From NCBI GenBank assembly GCA_002027195.1, contig MWJO01000006.1, positions 1 through 64,000 of the forward strand: a stretch of DNA of 64,000 bases, read 5' to 3'. Below, piece after piece: positions 57,030 through 64,000 of this stretch. Position 1 is the first letter of the stretch, and each line of letters starts with the position of its first letter. Source of the stretch: Streptomyces sp. GKU 895 (GTDB taxonomy: Bacteria; Actinomycetota; Actinomycetes; Streptomycetales; Streptomycetaceae). The notes below the pieces were generated by a model, which was given only the letters and a program-made list of their open reading frames with translations, was not told where the DNA came from and ran no database searches. The position numbers and the translations under genes were made by a program.

Positions 57030-57722
57030 TCACCCGGCATCCAAAACGCGGCGCCAGTTCGCTACCGCCTTCGGCGACACCGGGTGCGCCCAGCCTCCCG
57101 GCCTCGCCGCTCCCCCGATGTGGAACGCGTCCACTCCCGCCGCCAGCAGCTCCGGCACGTGGGTCAGCTCCAGCCCGCCGCCCACCAGGAGCTGCTGCTC
57201 GTAACCCGGCTCCCCCGCCCTCGCCGCCTCCGCGAGCAGCGTGGGGAGCCCGGTCGCGACGCCCTCCGCCGAACCGGCCGTGAGGTAGGTGTCCAGCCCC
57301 GGCAGGTCCGCCAGCTGCTTGCGCAGGGCGTCCCGGTCGGCGGTGTGGTCGATGGCGCGGTGGAACGTCCAGGAGCAGCCGTCCAGTTCGGCGATGACCC
57401 GCTCCACGGCCGCCAGGTCCACGCCCCCCTCCGCGTCGAGGAACCCGAGCACGAACTGGTCCGCGCCGGCCGCCCTCATCTCACCGGCGACCCGGACCAG
57501 CCGGTCCACGTCCCCCGCCGCGAAGCCGTCCGCCAGGCGGAGCATCACGCGCAGGTCGATGCCGACGGCGGCCCGGATCGCGGCGAAGGCCGCCACGGAC
57601 GGGGTCAGACCGTCGGCCGCCATGTCGGTCACCAGCTCCAGCCGGTCCGCGCCACCGGCCTGTGCCGCGATCGCGTCCTCGGCGTCGAGGGCGATGACCT
57701 CGAGGACTGCACGCTTGCTCAT
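57030..57722 (-). CDS. cutC: Copper homeostasis protein CutC
   Basis: 230 aa, TIM-barrel of the CutC family: LEVIALDAEDAIAAQAGGADRLELVTDMAADGLTPS at the start, VMLRLADGFAAGD, FHRAIDHTADRDALRKQL, and GGLELTHVPELLAAGVDAFHIGG. CutC was named for copper tolerance in E. coli; its enzymatic role in actinobacteria is not established. Confidence 0.95.
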   Translation of the reverse strand: MSKRAVLEVIALDAEDAIAAQAGGADRLELVTDMAADGLTPSVAAFAAIRAAVGIDLRVMLRLADGFAAGDVDRLVRVAGEMRAAGADQFVLGFLDAEGGVDLAAVERVIAELDGCSWTFHRAIDHTADRDALRKQLADLPGLDTYLTAGSAEGVATGLPTLLAEAARAGEPGYEQQLLVGGGLELTHVPELLAAGVDAFHIGGAARPGGWAHPVSPKAVANWRRVLDAG

Positions 57723-57791
57723 GGGACCCCGTTCGTAGGCGTAGGCGACAGGTCTAGTCCAATCTCAGGGTACGCCAGCCCCTCGGAAGAA

Positions 57792-58457
57792 TCAGAAGAA
57801 GATGTTCAGCTCCGCCGCCTCCGCCCCGGCCAGCTCGAAGGCCCGCCCCTCCACCGGACGGCCCGCGTACAGCCGTACGAGGGTGGCGGCGTCCCCGATG
57901 TACCGGGCCGGCGTCCGCTCCCCCGACGCCGCGCCCAGGGTGAGCGGTTCGTCGACGTCGTCGAGGTCGGCGTGCAGGGGCAGCGTCCCCTTGTGCCGGG
58001 TGAGCCGGGACAGCAGCAGGAGGGCGTGCGGCAGGCCGGGGCCCGCGTAGGCGCCCGGTTCGCCGAGCGCGTCGCGTACGTCCCCGCCGTGCACCCACTC
58101 CCCCAGCGCGGCCATGTCCAGCACCCCGCCCGCCTTGGCGATCACCGGCCCGGCCTCGGTCATGCCGCGTTCCAGCTCGTCCACGACCTGCGCGTTGCTC
58201 CATTCGGCGCGCTCGGCGATGTCCCGGTCGTTCGCCTCCGGTGAGAAGACGTCCTTCTCGAAGCGGCTCTCCACGATCCGCATCAGCGCGGACGAGCAGT
58301 GCGCCACCACGTCCCGGACCGTCCAGCCGGGACACCCGGCCGTGGGCAGGGCGAAGTCGGCGTCGGGGCGGGACCGCAGGAGCGGGATCAGCCCGTCGCG
58401 CTCGGTGGTGAGGAGGAGGCCGGGGAGTTCGGGGTCGCGTACGTCAGCAGTCGTCAT
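57792..58457 (-). CDS. Maleylpyruvate isomerase family mycothiol-dependent protein
   Basis: 221 aa from ATG 58457. MDMPI N-terminal four-helix bundle with GWTVRDVVAHCSSALMRI (metal-ligand His) and LGEWVHGGDVRDALGEP (His/Asp), then the mycothiol_S-type C-terminal domain. Expected to use mycothiol and a divalent metal for thiol transfer; substrate unknown. Divergent from the HD gene. Confidence 0.92.
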   Translation of the reverse strand: MTTADVRDPELPGLLLTTERDGLIPLLRSRPDADFALPTAGCPGWTVRDVVAHCSSALMRIVESRFEKDVFSPEANDRDIAERAEWSNAQVVDELERGMTEAGPVIAKAGGVLDMAALGEWVHGGDVRDALGEPGAYAGPGLPHALLLLSRLTRHKGTLPLHADLDDVDEPLTLGAASGERTPARYIGDAATLVRLYAGRPVEGRAFELAGAEAAELNIFF

Positions 58458-58500
58458 GCCGCCCAACCTGCCAGGCGGCGGGGGGCGCGACAATGAGGTC

Positions 58501-59148
58501 ATGGCCGATCTCGACGACCTCCGTTCCCGTTGGCTACGCGCGCTGCTCGCGGCACGCACCGACGACTCCTGCGCCATCAACCCGTACCGGTACGCCGACG
58601 CCCTGCTGCGGCGCTGGCAGGAGCCGCAGCGCCGGTACCACACCGTGGAGCACCTGGCGGCGGTCCTCGACCGGATCGACGTACTGGAGGAGTACGCCGC
58701 CGATCCGAACGCCGTCCGTCTGGCCGCCTGGTTCCATGACGCGGTGTATCTGCCCGAGCGGTCGGAGAACGAGGAGCGCTCCGCCCGGCTCGCCGAGCGC
58801 GCCCTCCCCGAGGCCGGCGTCCCCTCGGCGACCACCGCCGAAGTCGCGCGGCTCGTGCGGCTCACCGTCACCCACGACCCCGCCGCCGACGACCGTGACG
58901 GACAGGTACTGTGCGACGCCGACCTCGCGATCCTCGCCGCCCCGCCCTCCGCGTACGCCGCGTACACGGCCGCCGTGCGCGAGGAGTACCACTTCGTCCC
59001 CAACGAGGCCTTCCGGGAGGGGCGTTCGGCGGTCCTGCGGCACCTTCTCGATCTGCCGAGGCTGTTCCGGACGCCGTACGGCGCCGAGCACTGGGAGTCC
59101 ACCGCCCGTTACAACCTCGCCGCCGAGCTGGAAATGCTGTCGCCCTGA
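58501..59148 (+). CDS. HD-domain predicted metal-dependent phosphohydrolase
   Basis: 215 aa. RRYHTVEHLAAVL and AAWFHDAVYLPERSENEERSARLAERAL hold the H...HD metal ligands, with a further Asp in LCDADLAILAAPP. Similar proteins are called HD family hydrolases or methyl-accepting-like; the substrate is unknown. 26 bp before the next gene on the same strand, so probably co-transcribed. Confidence 0.92.
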   Translation: MADLDDLRSRWLRALLAARTDDSCAINPYRYADALLRRWQEPQRRYHTVEHLAAVLDRIDVLEEYAADPNAVRLAAWFHDAVYLPERSENEERSARLAERALPEAGVPSATTAEVARLVRLTVTHDPAADDRDGQVLCDADLAILAAPPSAYAAYTAAVREEYHFVPNEAFREGRSAVLRHLLDLPRLFRTPYGAEHWESTARYNLAAELEMLSP

Positions 59149-59174
59149 GGGCAGCGGGCTCATAGCCTGCCCTC

Positions 59175-60296
59175 ATGGGAAACAGGGGTGCGGAGCGGGT
59201 GGAAGAGGCCGTCGCGGGGGCCGTGGCGGTGCTGCGGGGCGCCGTCGAGCGGGACTGGGACGGCGTGCGGGCCGGGCGGTGCGAGTGGAGCTGCCGGGAG
59301 ACGGCCCAGCACATCGCGCAGGACCTGATCGTGTACGCGGGGCGGCTGGCCGGGCGGGTGCAGGACACCTACCGGCCCTTCGACATCGTCGTCGACGACG
59401 GCACGGACAACGCGCGCGTCCTCCAACTCATCGAGGGCGGCGCGGTGTTGCTCAGCGCGACGATCCGGGTGACGCCGCCCCGGGCCCGCGCCTACCACCC
59501 GCGGCCGTACTATTCCGCCAACCCCGAGGGCTTCGCCGCGCTCGCCGTCGGTGAGGTGCTGCTGCACACCCACGACATCGCCGAGGGCCTCGGCCTGCCC
59601 TACGAACCCCCGTCCGAACTCGCCGAGTTCGTGCTCACCCGCATGTTCCCGCACATCCAGCCGGGACCCGAGCACTGGCCCACGCTGCTGTGGGCCACCG
59701 GCCGCGGCGAGCTGCCCGGCCGCACCCCGGTCACCGAGTGGGACTGGTACAACAACCTCGTCCTGCCCACCGACCGCCTCACCCTGGAGGGCCTCACCCC
59801 CGCGGCCGCCGCCGACCTGCGCCTGGGCGGTGACGGCGGCTACGACTGGGTCGCCGACGGCCCCTACGACGGCACCCGGGAGGCCTCCGGGATGCTGGTC
59901 AAGGCGTACGAGGCGGGCGTGCACCGCCCGGAGTGGGGCGTGTTCGTCCTCGTCCGGCGCGAGGACGGCAAGGCGGTCGGCGGCATGGGCTTCCACGGTG
60001 CCCCGGACGAGGACGGCCGCGCGGAGGTCGGCTACGACCTCGCCCCCTCCGCCCGCGGCCGGGGCTACGCCACGGAGGCGCTGGGCGCACTGAGCGAGTG
60101 GGCGCTGGCGCGGGACGACGTACGGCTGCTCATGGCGACGATCGAGGAGACGAACCGCGCCTCCCAGGCCGTGGTCACCCGCGCCGGATACTCCCGGGCG
60201 ACGGTGGAGGAGCAGCGGGACGTACACGCCCACGAACAGCACGCGCCGCACGAGCAGGACACCGACCTCCGGCTGTACCTGCGCAGGCGCCCCTAG
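59175..60296 (+). CDS. Fusion of an MDMPI-like (DinB-fold) domain and a GNAT acetyltransferase
   Basis: 373 aa. Residues about 5-225 are a maleylpyruvate-isomerase N-terminal-like helical bundle (EWSCRETAQHIAQDLIVYAGRLAGRV with the first His; ALAVGEVLLHTHDIAEGLGLPYE with HxHD). Residues about 215-372 are a GNAT domain (GVFVLVRREDGKAVGGMGFHGAP; VGYDLAPSARGRGYATEALGALSEWAL; ETNRASQAVVTRAGY). The two parts are in one uninterrupted frame with no stop or frameshift. It joins a possible mycothiol-using domain to an acetyl-CoA-using one. The 3' end overlaps the convergent DUF4031 gene by 4 bp. Confidence 0.88.
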   Translation: MGNRGAERVEEAVAGAVAVLRGAVERDWDGVRAGRCEWSCRETAQHIAQDLIVYAGRLAGRVQDTYRPFDIVVDDGTDNARVLQLIEGGAVLLSATIRVTPPRARAYHPRPYYSANPEGFAALAVGEVLLHTHDIAEGLGLPYEPPSELAEFVLTRMFPHIQPGPEHWPTLLWATGRGELPGRTPVTEWDWYNNLVLPTDRLTLEGLTPAAAADLRLGGDGGYDWVADGPYDGTREASGMLVKAYEAGVHRPEWGVFVLVRREDGKAVGGMGFHGAPDEDGRAEVGYDLAPSARGRGYATEALGALSEWALARDDVRLLMATIEETNRASQAVVTRAGYSRATVEEQRDVHAHEQHAPHEQDTDLRLYLRRRP

Positions 60297-60562
60297 GCGA
60301 GGGGGCGCCCCTTCGGCCGCCGCAGCCCCGACTCCGTCAGCAGCCGCACCACCTCGCGGCTGCTGACCTCCACCGCGCCGGCGGCGACCACGTCCGCGTA
60401 CCGGTGCGAGGGGATGTCGTAGTGGTCGCGTTCGAAGGCCCGGCGCGGGACGCCCAAGGTGTCGGCGAACGCGTGGAGTTCGTCGTACGACTCGTCGCTC
60501 ACCAGGTGGGACCACATCCGGCCGTGCCCCGGCCAGGAGGGCGGGTCGATGTAGACGGTCAC
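60293..60562 (-). CDS. DUF4031 protein
   Basis: 89 aa from GTG 60562, overlapping the upstream gene in GTGA. The whole DUF4031 pattern is present: YIDPPSWPGHGRMWSHLVSDESYDELHAFADTLGVPRRAFERDHYDIPSHRYADVVAAGA. Small predicted metal-binding (His-rich) protein of unknown function. Confidence 0.93.
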   Translation of the reverse strand: MTVYIDPPSWPGHGRMWSHLVSDESYDELHAFADTLGVPRRAFERDHYDIPSHRYADVVAAGAVEVSSREVVRLLTESGLRRPKGRPLA

Positions 60563-60954
60563 GAGGAGGGCGTCCCGCCGCCCGCCGAGCCCAGCGCGCC
60601 CACGGACGCGACCTTCACGCCCGCCTTGTGGCACACCCAGTGCGGATCGGGCCCGAGTTCCGGCTCCACCTCCAGCGCGTGCGGGTCACCGGCCCCGCAC
60701 ACCGGGCACAGCGGCCAGCGGCCGTACCGCTCCAGGAGCGCGTCCTGGACGTCCTGCGCGACCAGCCCCGCCACGAACTCCGCACCGTCCGGCCACTGCT
60801 CCACCCACCAGCGACGCTGTACGACGGACTCCTCGACGAGCGACACCACGTCGGCGTCGGCGACCTCTCCCGCGACCAGATCGGCGAGCACCAGGGCGCG
60901 TGCCGCGTGCAACGCCTGCTCCAATGGGCTTACGGGGAGGCCGGAGGGATCCAT
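60559..60954 (-). CDS. Hypothetical protein with a zinc-knuckle-like motif
   Basis: 131 aa from ATG 60954. Helical N-terminal part (LEQALHAARALVLADLVAGEVADADVVSLVEESVVQRRWWVEQWPDGAEFVAGLVAQDVQDALLERYG) followed by CPVCGAGDPHALEVEPELGPDPHWVCHKAG, a CxxC...CH zinc site. Translationally coupled to DUF4031. Conserved in Streptomyces as far as I recall; function unknown. Confidence 0.85.
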   Translation of the reverse strand: MDPSGLPVSPLEQALHAARALVLADLVAGEVADADVVSLVEESVVQRRWWVEQWPDGAEFVAGLVAQDVQDALLERYGRWPLCPVCGAGDPHALEVEPELGPDPHWVCHKAGVKVASVGALGSAGGGTPSS

Positions 60955-61009
60955 GCACCCATTGTGCGCACTCTTGACCACGGCACCGAGCCGAAAATAT
61001 CTTTCATGT

Positions 61010-61939
61010 GTGACCCAGGAAGTGAAGGAAATTTTCGGCAGCGCCTCGGGCGGCCCGGGCACACCGCCCGCGCCCGCCGCGCTCGCCGCCAAGGTGCGCA
61101 CCCTCGCCCCTTCCATGACCCGCTCCATGCAGCGGGTCGCCGAGGCCGTCGCCGGTGACCCGGCCGGCTGCGCGGCCCTGACGGTCACCGGCCTCGCGGA
61201 ACTGACCGGCACCAGCGAGGCGACCGTCGTCCGCACCGCCCGCATCCTCGGCTACCCCGGCTACCGCGACCTGCGCCTCGCCCTCGCCGGTCTCGCCGCG
61301 CAGCAGCAGTCGGGGCGGGCGCCCGCGATCACGACGGACATCGCGGTGGACGACCCCATCGCCGACGTCGTCGCGAAACTCGCGTACGACGAGCAGCAGA
61401 CGCTCGCCGACACGGCCGCCGGTCTGGACACCGTGCAACTCGCGGCGGCCGTCGCCGCGGCGGCTACCGCCCGCCGTATCGACGTGTACGGCGTGGGGGC
61501 GTCCGGGCTGGTCGCCCAGGACCTGGTGCAGAAGCTGCTGCGGATAGGGCTGATAGCCCACGCCCACAGCGATCCGCATCTCGCCGTCACCAACGCCGTG
61601 CAGCTGAAGGCGGGGGACGTCGCCATCGCGATCACGCACTCCGGGGCGACGGGGGATGTCATCGAGCCGCTGCGGGTCGCGTTCGAGCGCGGGGCCACGA
61701 CGGTCGCGATCACCGGGCGGCCGGACAGTTCGGTGACGCAGTACGCGGACCATGTGCTGACGACGTCCACGGCCCGGGAGAGCGAGCTGCGGCCGGCGGC
61801 GATGTCGTCGCGGACCAGCCAGCTGCTGGTCGTGGACTGCCTGTTCGTGGGAGTGGCACAAAGGACGTACGAGACCGCGGCGCCGGCGCTCGCCTCGTCG
61901 TACGAGGCGTTGGCGCACCGGCATCGCGGGAGAACGTGA
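61010..61939 (+). CDS. MurR/RpiR-family regulator with SIS domain
   Basis: 309 aa from GTG 61010. N-terminal HTH_6 (SMQRVAEAVAGDPAGCAALTVTGLAELTGTSEATVVRTARILGYPGYRDLRLAL), then a SIS sugar-phosphate domain (DVYGVGASGLVAQDLVQKLLRIG; AIAITHSGATGDVIEPLRVAFERGATTVAIT). Located directly upstream of murQ, so it probably senses MurNAc-6-phosphate and controls this operon. Close spacing and the absence of a ribosome-binding site suggest a short or no leader. Confidence 0.93.
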   Translation: MTQEVKEIFGSASGGPGTPPAPAALAAKVRTLAPSMTRSMQRVAEAVAGDPAGCAALTVTGLAELTGTSEATVVRTARILGYPGYRDLRLALAGLAAQQQSGRAPAITTDIAVDDPIADVVAKLAYDEQQTLADTAAGLDTVQLAAAVAAAATARRIDVYGVGASGLVAQDLVQKLLRIGLIAHAHSDPHLAVTNAVQLKAGDVAIAITHSGATGDVIEPLRVAFERGATTVAITGRPDSSVTQYADHVLTTSTARESELRPAAMSSRTSQLLVVDCLFVGVAQRTYETAAPALASSYEALAHRHRGRT

Positions 61940-61989
61940 CAGCCCGCGCACCCCTCCCTTACGTGAACCACGTGAAAGAGCCGCCCCCC

Positions 61990-62925
61990 ATGACCTCCAC
62001 CTCCGATCCCCGTGTGCTGCGCGCCGAGTTGGAAACCCTCACCACCGAGGCCTTCCGGCCCGAGCTCGCCGACATCGACCAGTTGCCCACCCTCGACATC
62101 GCCCGGCTGATGAACGGCGAGGACGTCACCGTGCCCACCGCCGTCGCCGAGCGGCTGCCCGAGATCGCCGCCGCCATCGACGCGATCGCCGCCCGGATGG
62201 CCCAGGGCGGCCGGCTCGTGTACGCCGGTGCCGGTACCGCCGGGCGGCTCGGCGTGCTGGACGCCTCCGAGTGCCCGCCGACCTTCAACACCGACCCCGC
62301 GCAGGTCGTCGGCCTGATCGCGGGCGGCCGGGAAGCCATGGTCACCTCGGTCGAAGGCGCCGAGGACTCCAAGGAACTGGCGAGAGCCGACCTGGACGCC
62401 CTGAAGCTGACGCCCCTGGACACCGTGGTCGGCGTCTCCGCCTCCGGTCGTACCCCTTATGCCATCGGCGCCGTCGAACACGCCCGCGCGCAGGGCGCGT
62501 TGACGATCGGGCTGTCCTGCAACGCGCACAGCGCGCTGGCCGCCGCCGCGGAGCACGGCATCGAGGTGGTCGTCGGCCCCGAACTGGTCACCGGCTCCAC
62601 CCGGCTCAAGGCGGGCACCGCCCAGAAGCTGGTCCTGAACATGCTGTCGACGATCACGATGATCCGGCTGGGCAAGACGTACGGGAACCTGATGGTCGAC
62701 GTACGCGCCTCCAACGAGAAGCTCCGGGCGCGCTCCCGGCGGATCGTCGCGCTCGCCACGGGTGCGGGGGACGACGAGATCGAGCGGGCGCTGGCGGAGA
62801 CGGACGGCGAGGTGAAGAACGCCATCCTGGTGATCCTCACCGGCGTGGACGGCCCCGCGGCCACCCGCCTTCTGGAGGAGTCCGGCGGCCATCTGCGTGC
62901 CGCGCTGGCGGCGGCGGGCGGCTGA
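61990..62925 (+). CDS. murQ: N-acetylmuramic acid 6-phosphate etherase MurQ
   Basis: 311 aa from ATG 61990. SIS fold: LVYAGAGTAGRLGVLDASECPPTFNTDPAQVVGLIAGG with the catalytic Glu in ASECPPT, GVSASGRTPYAIGAV, and LVTGSTRLKAGTAQKLVLNMLSTITMIRLGKTYGNLMVD. It cleaves the lactyl ether of MurNAc-6-P to GlcNAc-6-P plus D-lactate in peptidoglycan recycling. It is flanked by its regulator and a PTS permease. Confidence 0.97.
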   Translation: MTSTSDPRVLRAELETLTTEAFRPELADIDQLPTLDIARLMNGEDVTVPTAVAERLPEIAAAIDAIAARMAQGGRLVYAGAGTAGRLGVLDASECPPTFNTDPAQVVGLIAGGREAMVTSVEGAEDSKELARADLDALKLTPLDTVVGVSASGRTPYAIGAVEHARAQGALTIGLSCNAHSALAAAAEHGIEVVVGPELVTGSTRLKAGTAQKLVLNMLSTITMIRLGKTYGNLMVDVRASNEKLRARSRRIVALATGAGDDEIERALAETDGEVKNAILVILTGVDGPAATRLLEESGGHLRAALAAAGG

Positions 62926-62941
62926 CCCGCACGCTCGGCGG

Positions 62942-64000
62942 ATGACCACCTCGTACGACGCCGCCGCGGCCCTCCTCCCCCTGGTCGGCGGCCCCGCCAA
63001 CGTCACCTCCGTCGCCCACTGCATGACCCGGCTGCGGCTGGGCCTGGCCGACCCGTCGCTGGTGGACGGGGAGGCGTTGCGGGCGCTGCCGGGGGTGCTG
63101 GGGGTGGTCGAGGACGACGACACGTATCAGATCGTTCTCGGGCCGGGGGCGGTCGCGCGGGTGACGGCCGACTTCGAGGCGCTGCTGCGGAAGGAGACGC
63201 GGAAGGCGCGCAACGCGACCCCGCTGAAGATGGCGCTGCGCCGGGTGGCGAACGTCTTCGTCCCGCTCATCCCGGCGCTGATCGGCTGCGGCATCCTCGC
63301 GGGCCTCAACGGGCTCCTGGTGAACACCGGTTGGCTGCCCGGGCTGACGCCGGCCCTGTCTGCCATCGCCTCCGCCTTCATGTCCCTCATCGCGGTCTTC
63401 GTCGGCTACAACACCGCCAAGGAGTTCGGCGGCACACCGGTGCTGGGCGGGGCGGTCGCGGCCGTCGTCGTCTACCCGGGGGTCGCGAAGGTGACGGCCT
63501 TCGGCGTCGCGCTGGCCCCCGGGCAGGGCGGTGTGCTCGGCGCGCTGGCGGCCGCGTTGCTCGGGACGTACGTGGAGAAGTGGTGCCGCGGCCGGGTGCC
63601 GGGCACGCTGGACGTCCTGATCACCCCGACCCTGACGGTCCTGGTGTCCGGCCTGACGACCCTGTACGTCCTCATGTACGCCGCCGGCACGGTCTCCTCG
63701 GCGATCGGCACGGCGGCGAACTGGCTGCTGTCGACGACGGGCGCCTTCGCGGGCGCGGTCCTCGGCGGGCTGTTCCTCCCCCTGGTGATGCTGGGCCTGC
63801 ACCAGGCCCTGATCCCCCTCCACGCCACCCTCATCGAACAGCAGGGCTCGACCACTCTCCTCCCCCTGCTGGCCATGGCGGGCGCCGGACAGGTGGGCGC
63901 GGCGGCCGCGGTGTACGTCCGCCTGCGCCACGACACCGCCCTGCGTACGACGATCAAGTCGGCCCTGCCCGCCGGGTTGCTGGGCGTGGGCGAGCCGCTG
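62942..64000 (+). CDS. PTS EIIBC permease, MurNAc (MurP)-like, cut by window end
   Basis: 353 codons visible from ATG 62942. The EIIB domain comes first, with phospho-acceptor Cys in VAHCMTRLRLGLAD (about residue 28). The EIIC membrane domain follows (VFVPLIPALIGCGILAGLNGLLV; FVGYNTAKEFGGTPVLGG; LGLHQALIPLHATLIEQQGSTTLLPLLAMAGAGQVGAAAAVY), ending in GVGEPL at the window edge. EIIA is not fused here. Adjacent murQ points to MurNAc uptake with phosphorylation, but family relatives also carry GlcNAc or sucrose. Confidence 0.9.
   Translation, partial: MTTSYDAAAALLPLVGGPANVTSVAHCMTRLRLGLADPSLVDGEALRALPGVLGVVEDDDTYQIVLGPGAVARVTADFEALLRKETRKARNATPLKMALRRVANVFVPLIPALIGCGILAGLNGLLVNTGWLPGLTPALSAIASAFMSLIAVFVGYNTAKEFGGTPVLGGAVAAVVVYPGVAKVTAFGVALAPGQGGVLGALAAALLGTYVEKWCRGRVPGTLDVLITPTLTVLVSGLTTLYVLMYAAGTVSSAIGTAANWLLSTTGAFAGAVLGGLFLPLVMLGLHQALIPLHATLIEQQGSTTLLPLLAMAGAGQVGAAAAVYVRLRHDTALRTTIKSALPAGLLGVGEPL

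Overview
The window is high-GC actinobacterial DNA, almost certainly from a Streptomyces chromosome. It carries a conservon operon, bldA-type TTA usage, mycothiol-type proteins, futalosine-pathway menaquinone genes, Scr1/DUF397 pairs and a CebR operator. As I remember it, the gene order around serC, mqnB-mqnD, the XPB helicase and murQ resembles the S. coelicolor core chromosome; I could not check this. I find no rRNA, tRNA or CRISPR array.

Layout. 1-2084: 5' part of a large FAD/iron-sulfur oxidase, cut by the window edge. 2283-7963: a six-gene conservon (cvnA-B-C-D followed by two cytochrome P450s), the first P450 being a CYP157-like protein without the ExxR motif. 8007-19117: membrane Ser/Thr kinase, serC, a small zinc ribbon gene, a secreted Tap-like peptidase, a GH5-CBM2 cellulase behind a CebR box, a drug-exporter-type ABC pair with a divergent TetR gene, a secreted beta-propeller-like protein and an SGNH hydrolase. 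19202-21266: Uma2 nuclease-like gene, a hypothetical, and an Scr1/DUF397 pair. 21272-31239: SnoaL-like secreted protein, aldo/keto reductase, ThpR, GNAT, MFS/MarR, RHH protein, NCS2 purine permease with DUF2530, and a P-type ATPase. 31253-37411: three paralogous secreted Ig-like proteins around a sacsin-type ATPase gene. 37477-40843: a second Scr1/DUF397 pair with an anti-sigma-like ATPase, an HTH/zinc-ribbon protein and again a Uma2 gene. 40858-48032: DUF3027, MFS, DUF2771 lipoprotein, mqnB-mqnD, cold-shock protein, HAD phosphatase and a membrane protein. 48186-56920: helicase-C-like protein, an IS5-type element, XPB helicase and HelD. 57030-64000: CutC, mycothiol-dependent proteins, HD hydrolase, an MDMPI-GNAT fusion, DUF4031, then an RpiR/murQ/PTS operon for N-acetylmuramic acid recycling that runs off the end.

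A recurring technical feature is the single-base frameshift, nearly always explained by one missing base in a G or C run. At least eight otherwise good genes are affected (cvnA, cvnD, second P450, ABC permease, sacsin-like ATPase, HTH/zinc ribbon, helicase-C protein, small zinc ribbon). I read these mostly as assembly errors and give each gene its reconstructed full extent.

The most interesting biology is the conservon with its non-canonical P450, the repeated association of Uma2 nuclease-like genes with Scr1/DUF397 pairs (twice in this window), a shared 25-nt palindromic element upstream of the secreted paralogs, and an IS5-type element whose best inverted repeats enclose an extra non-transposase gene.
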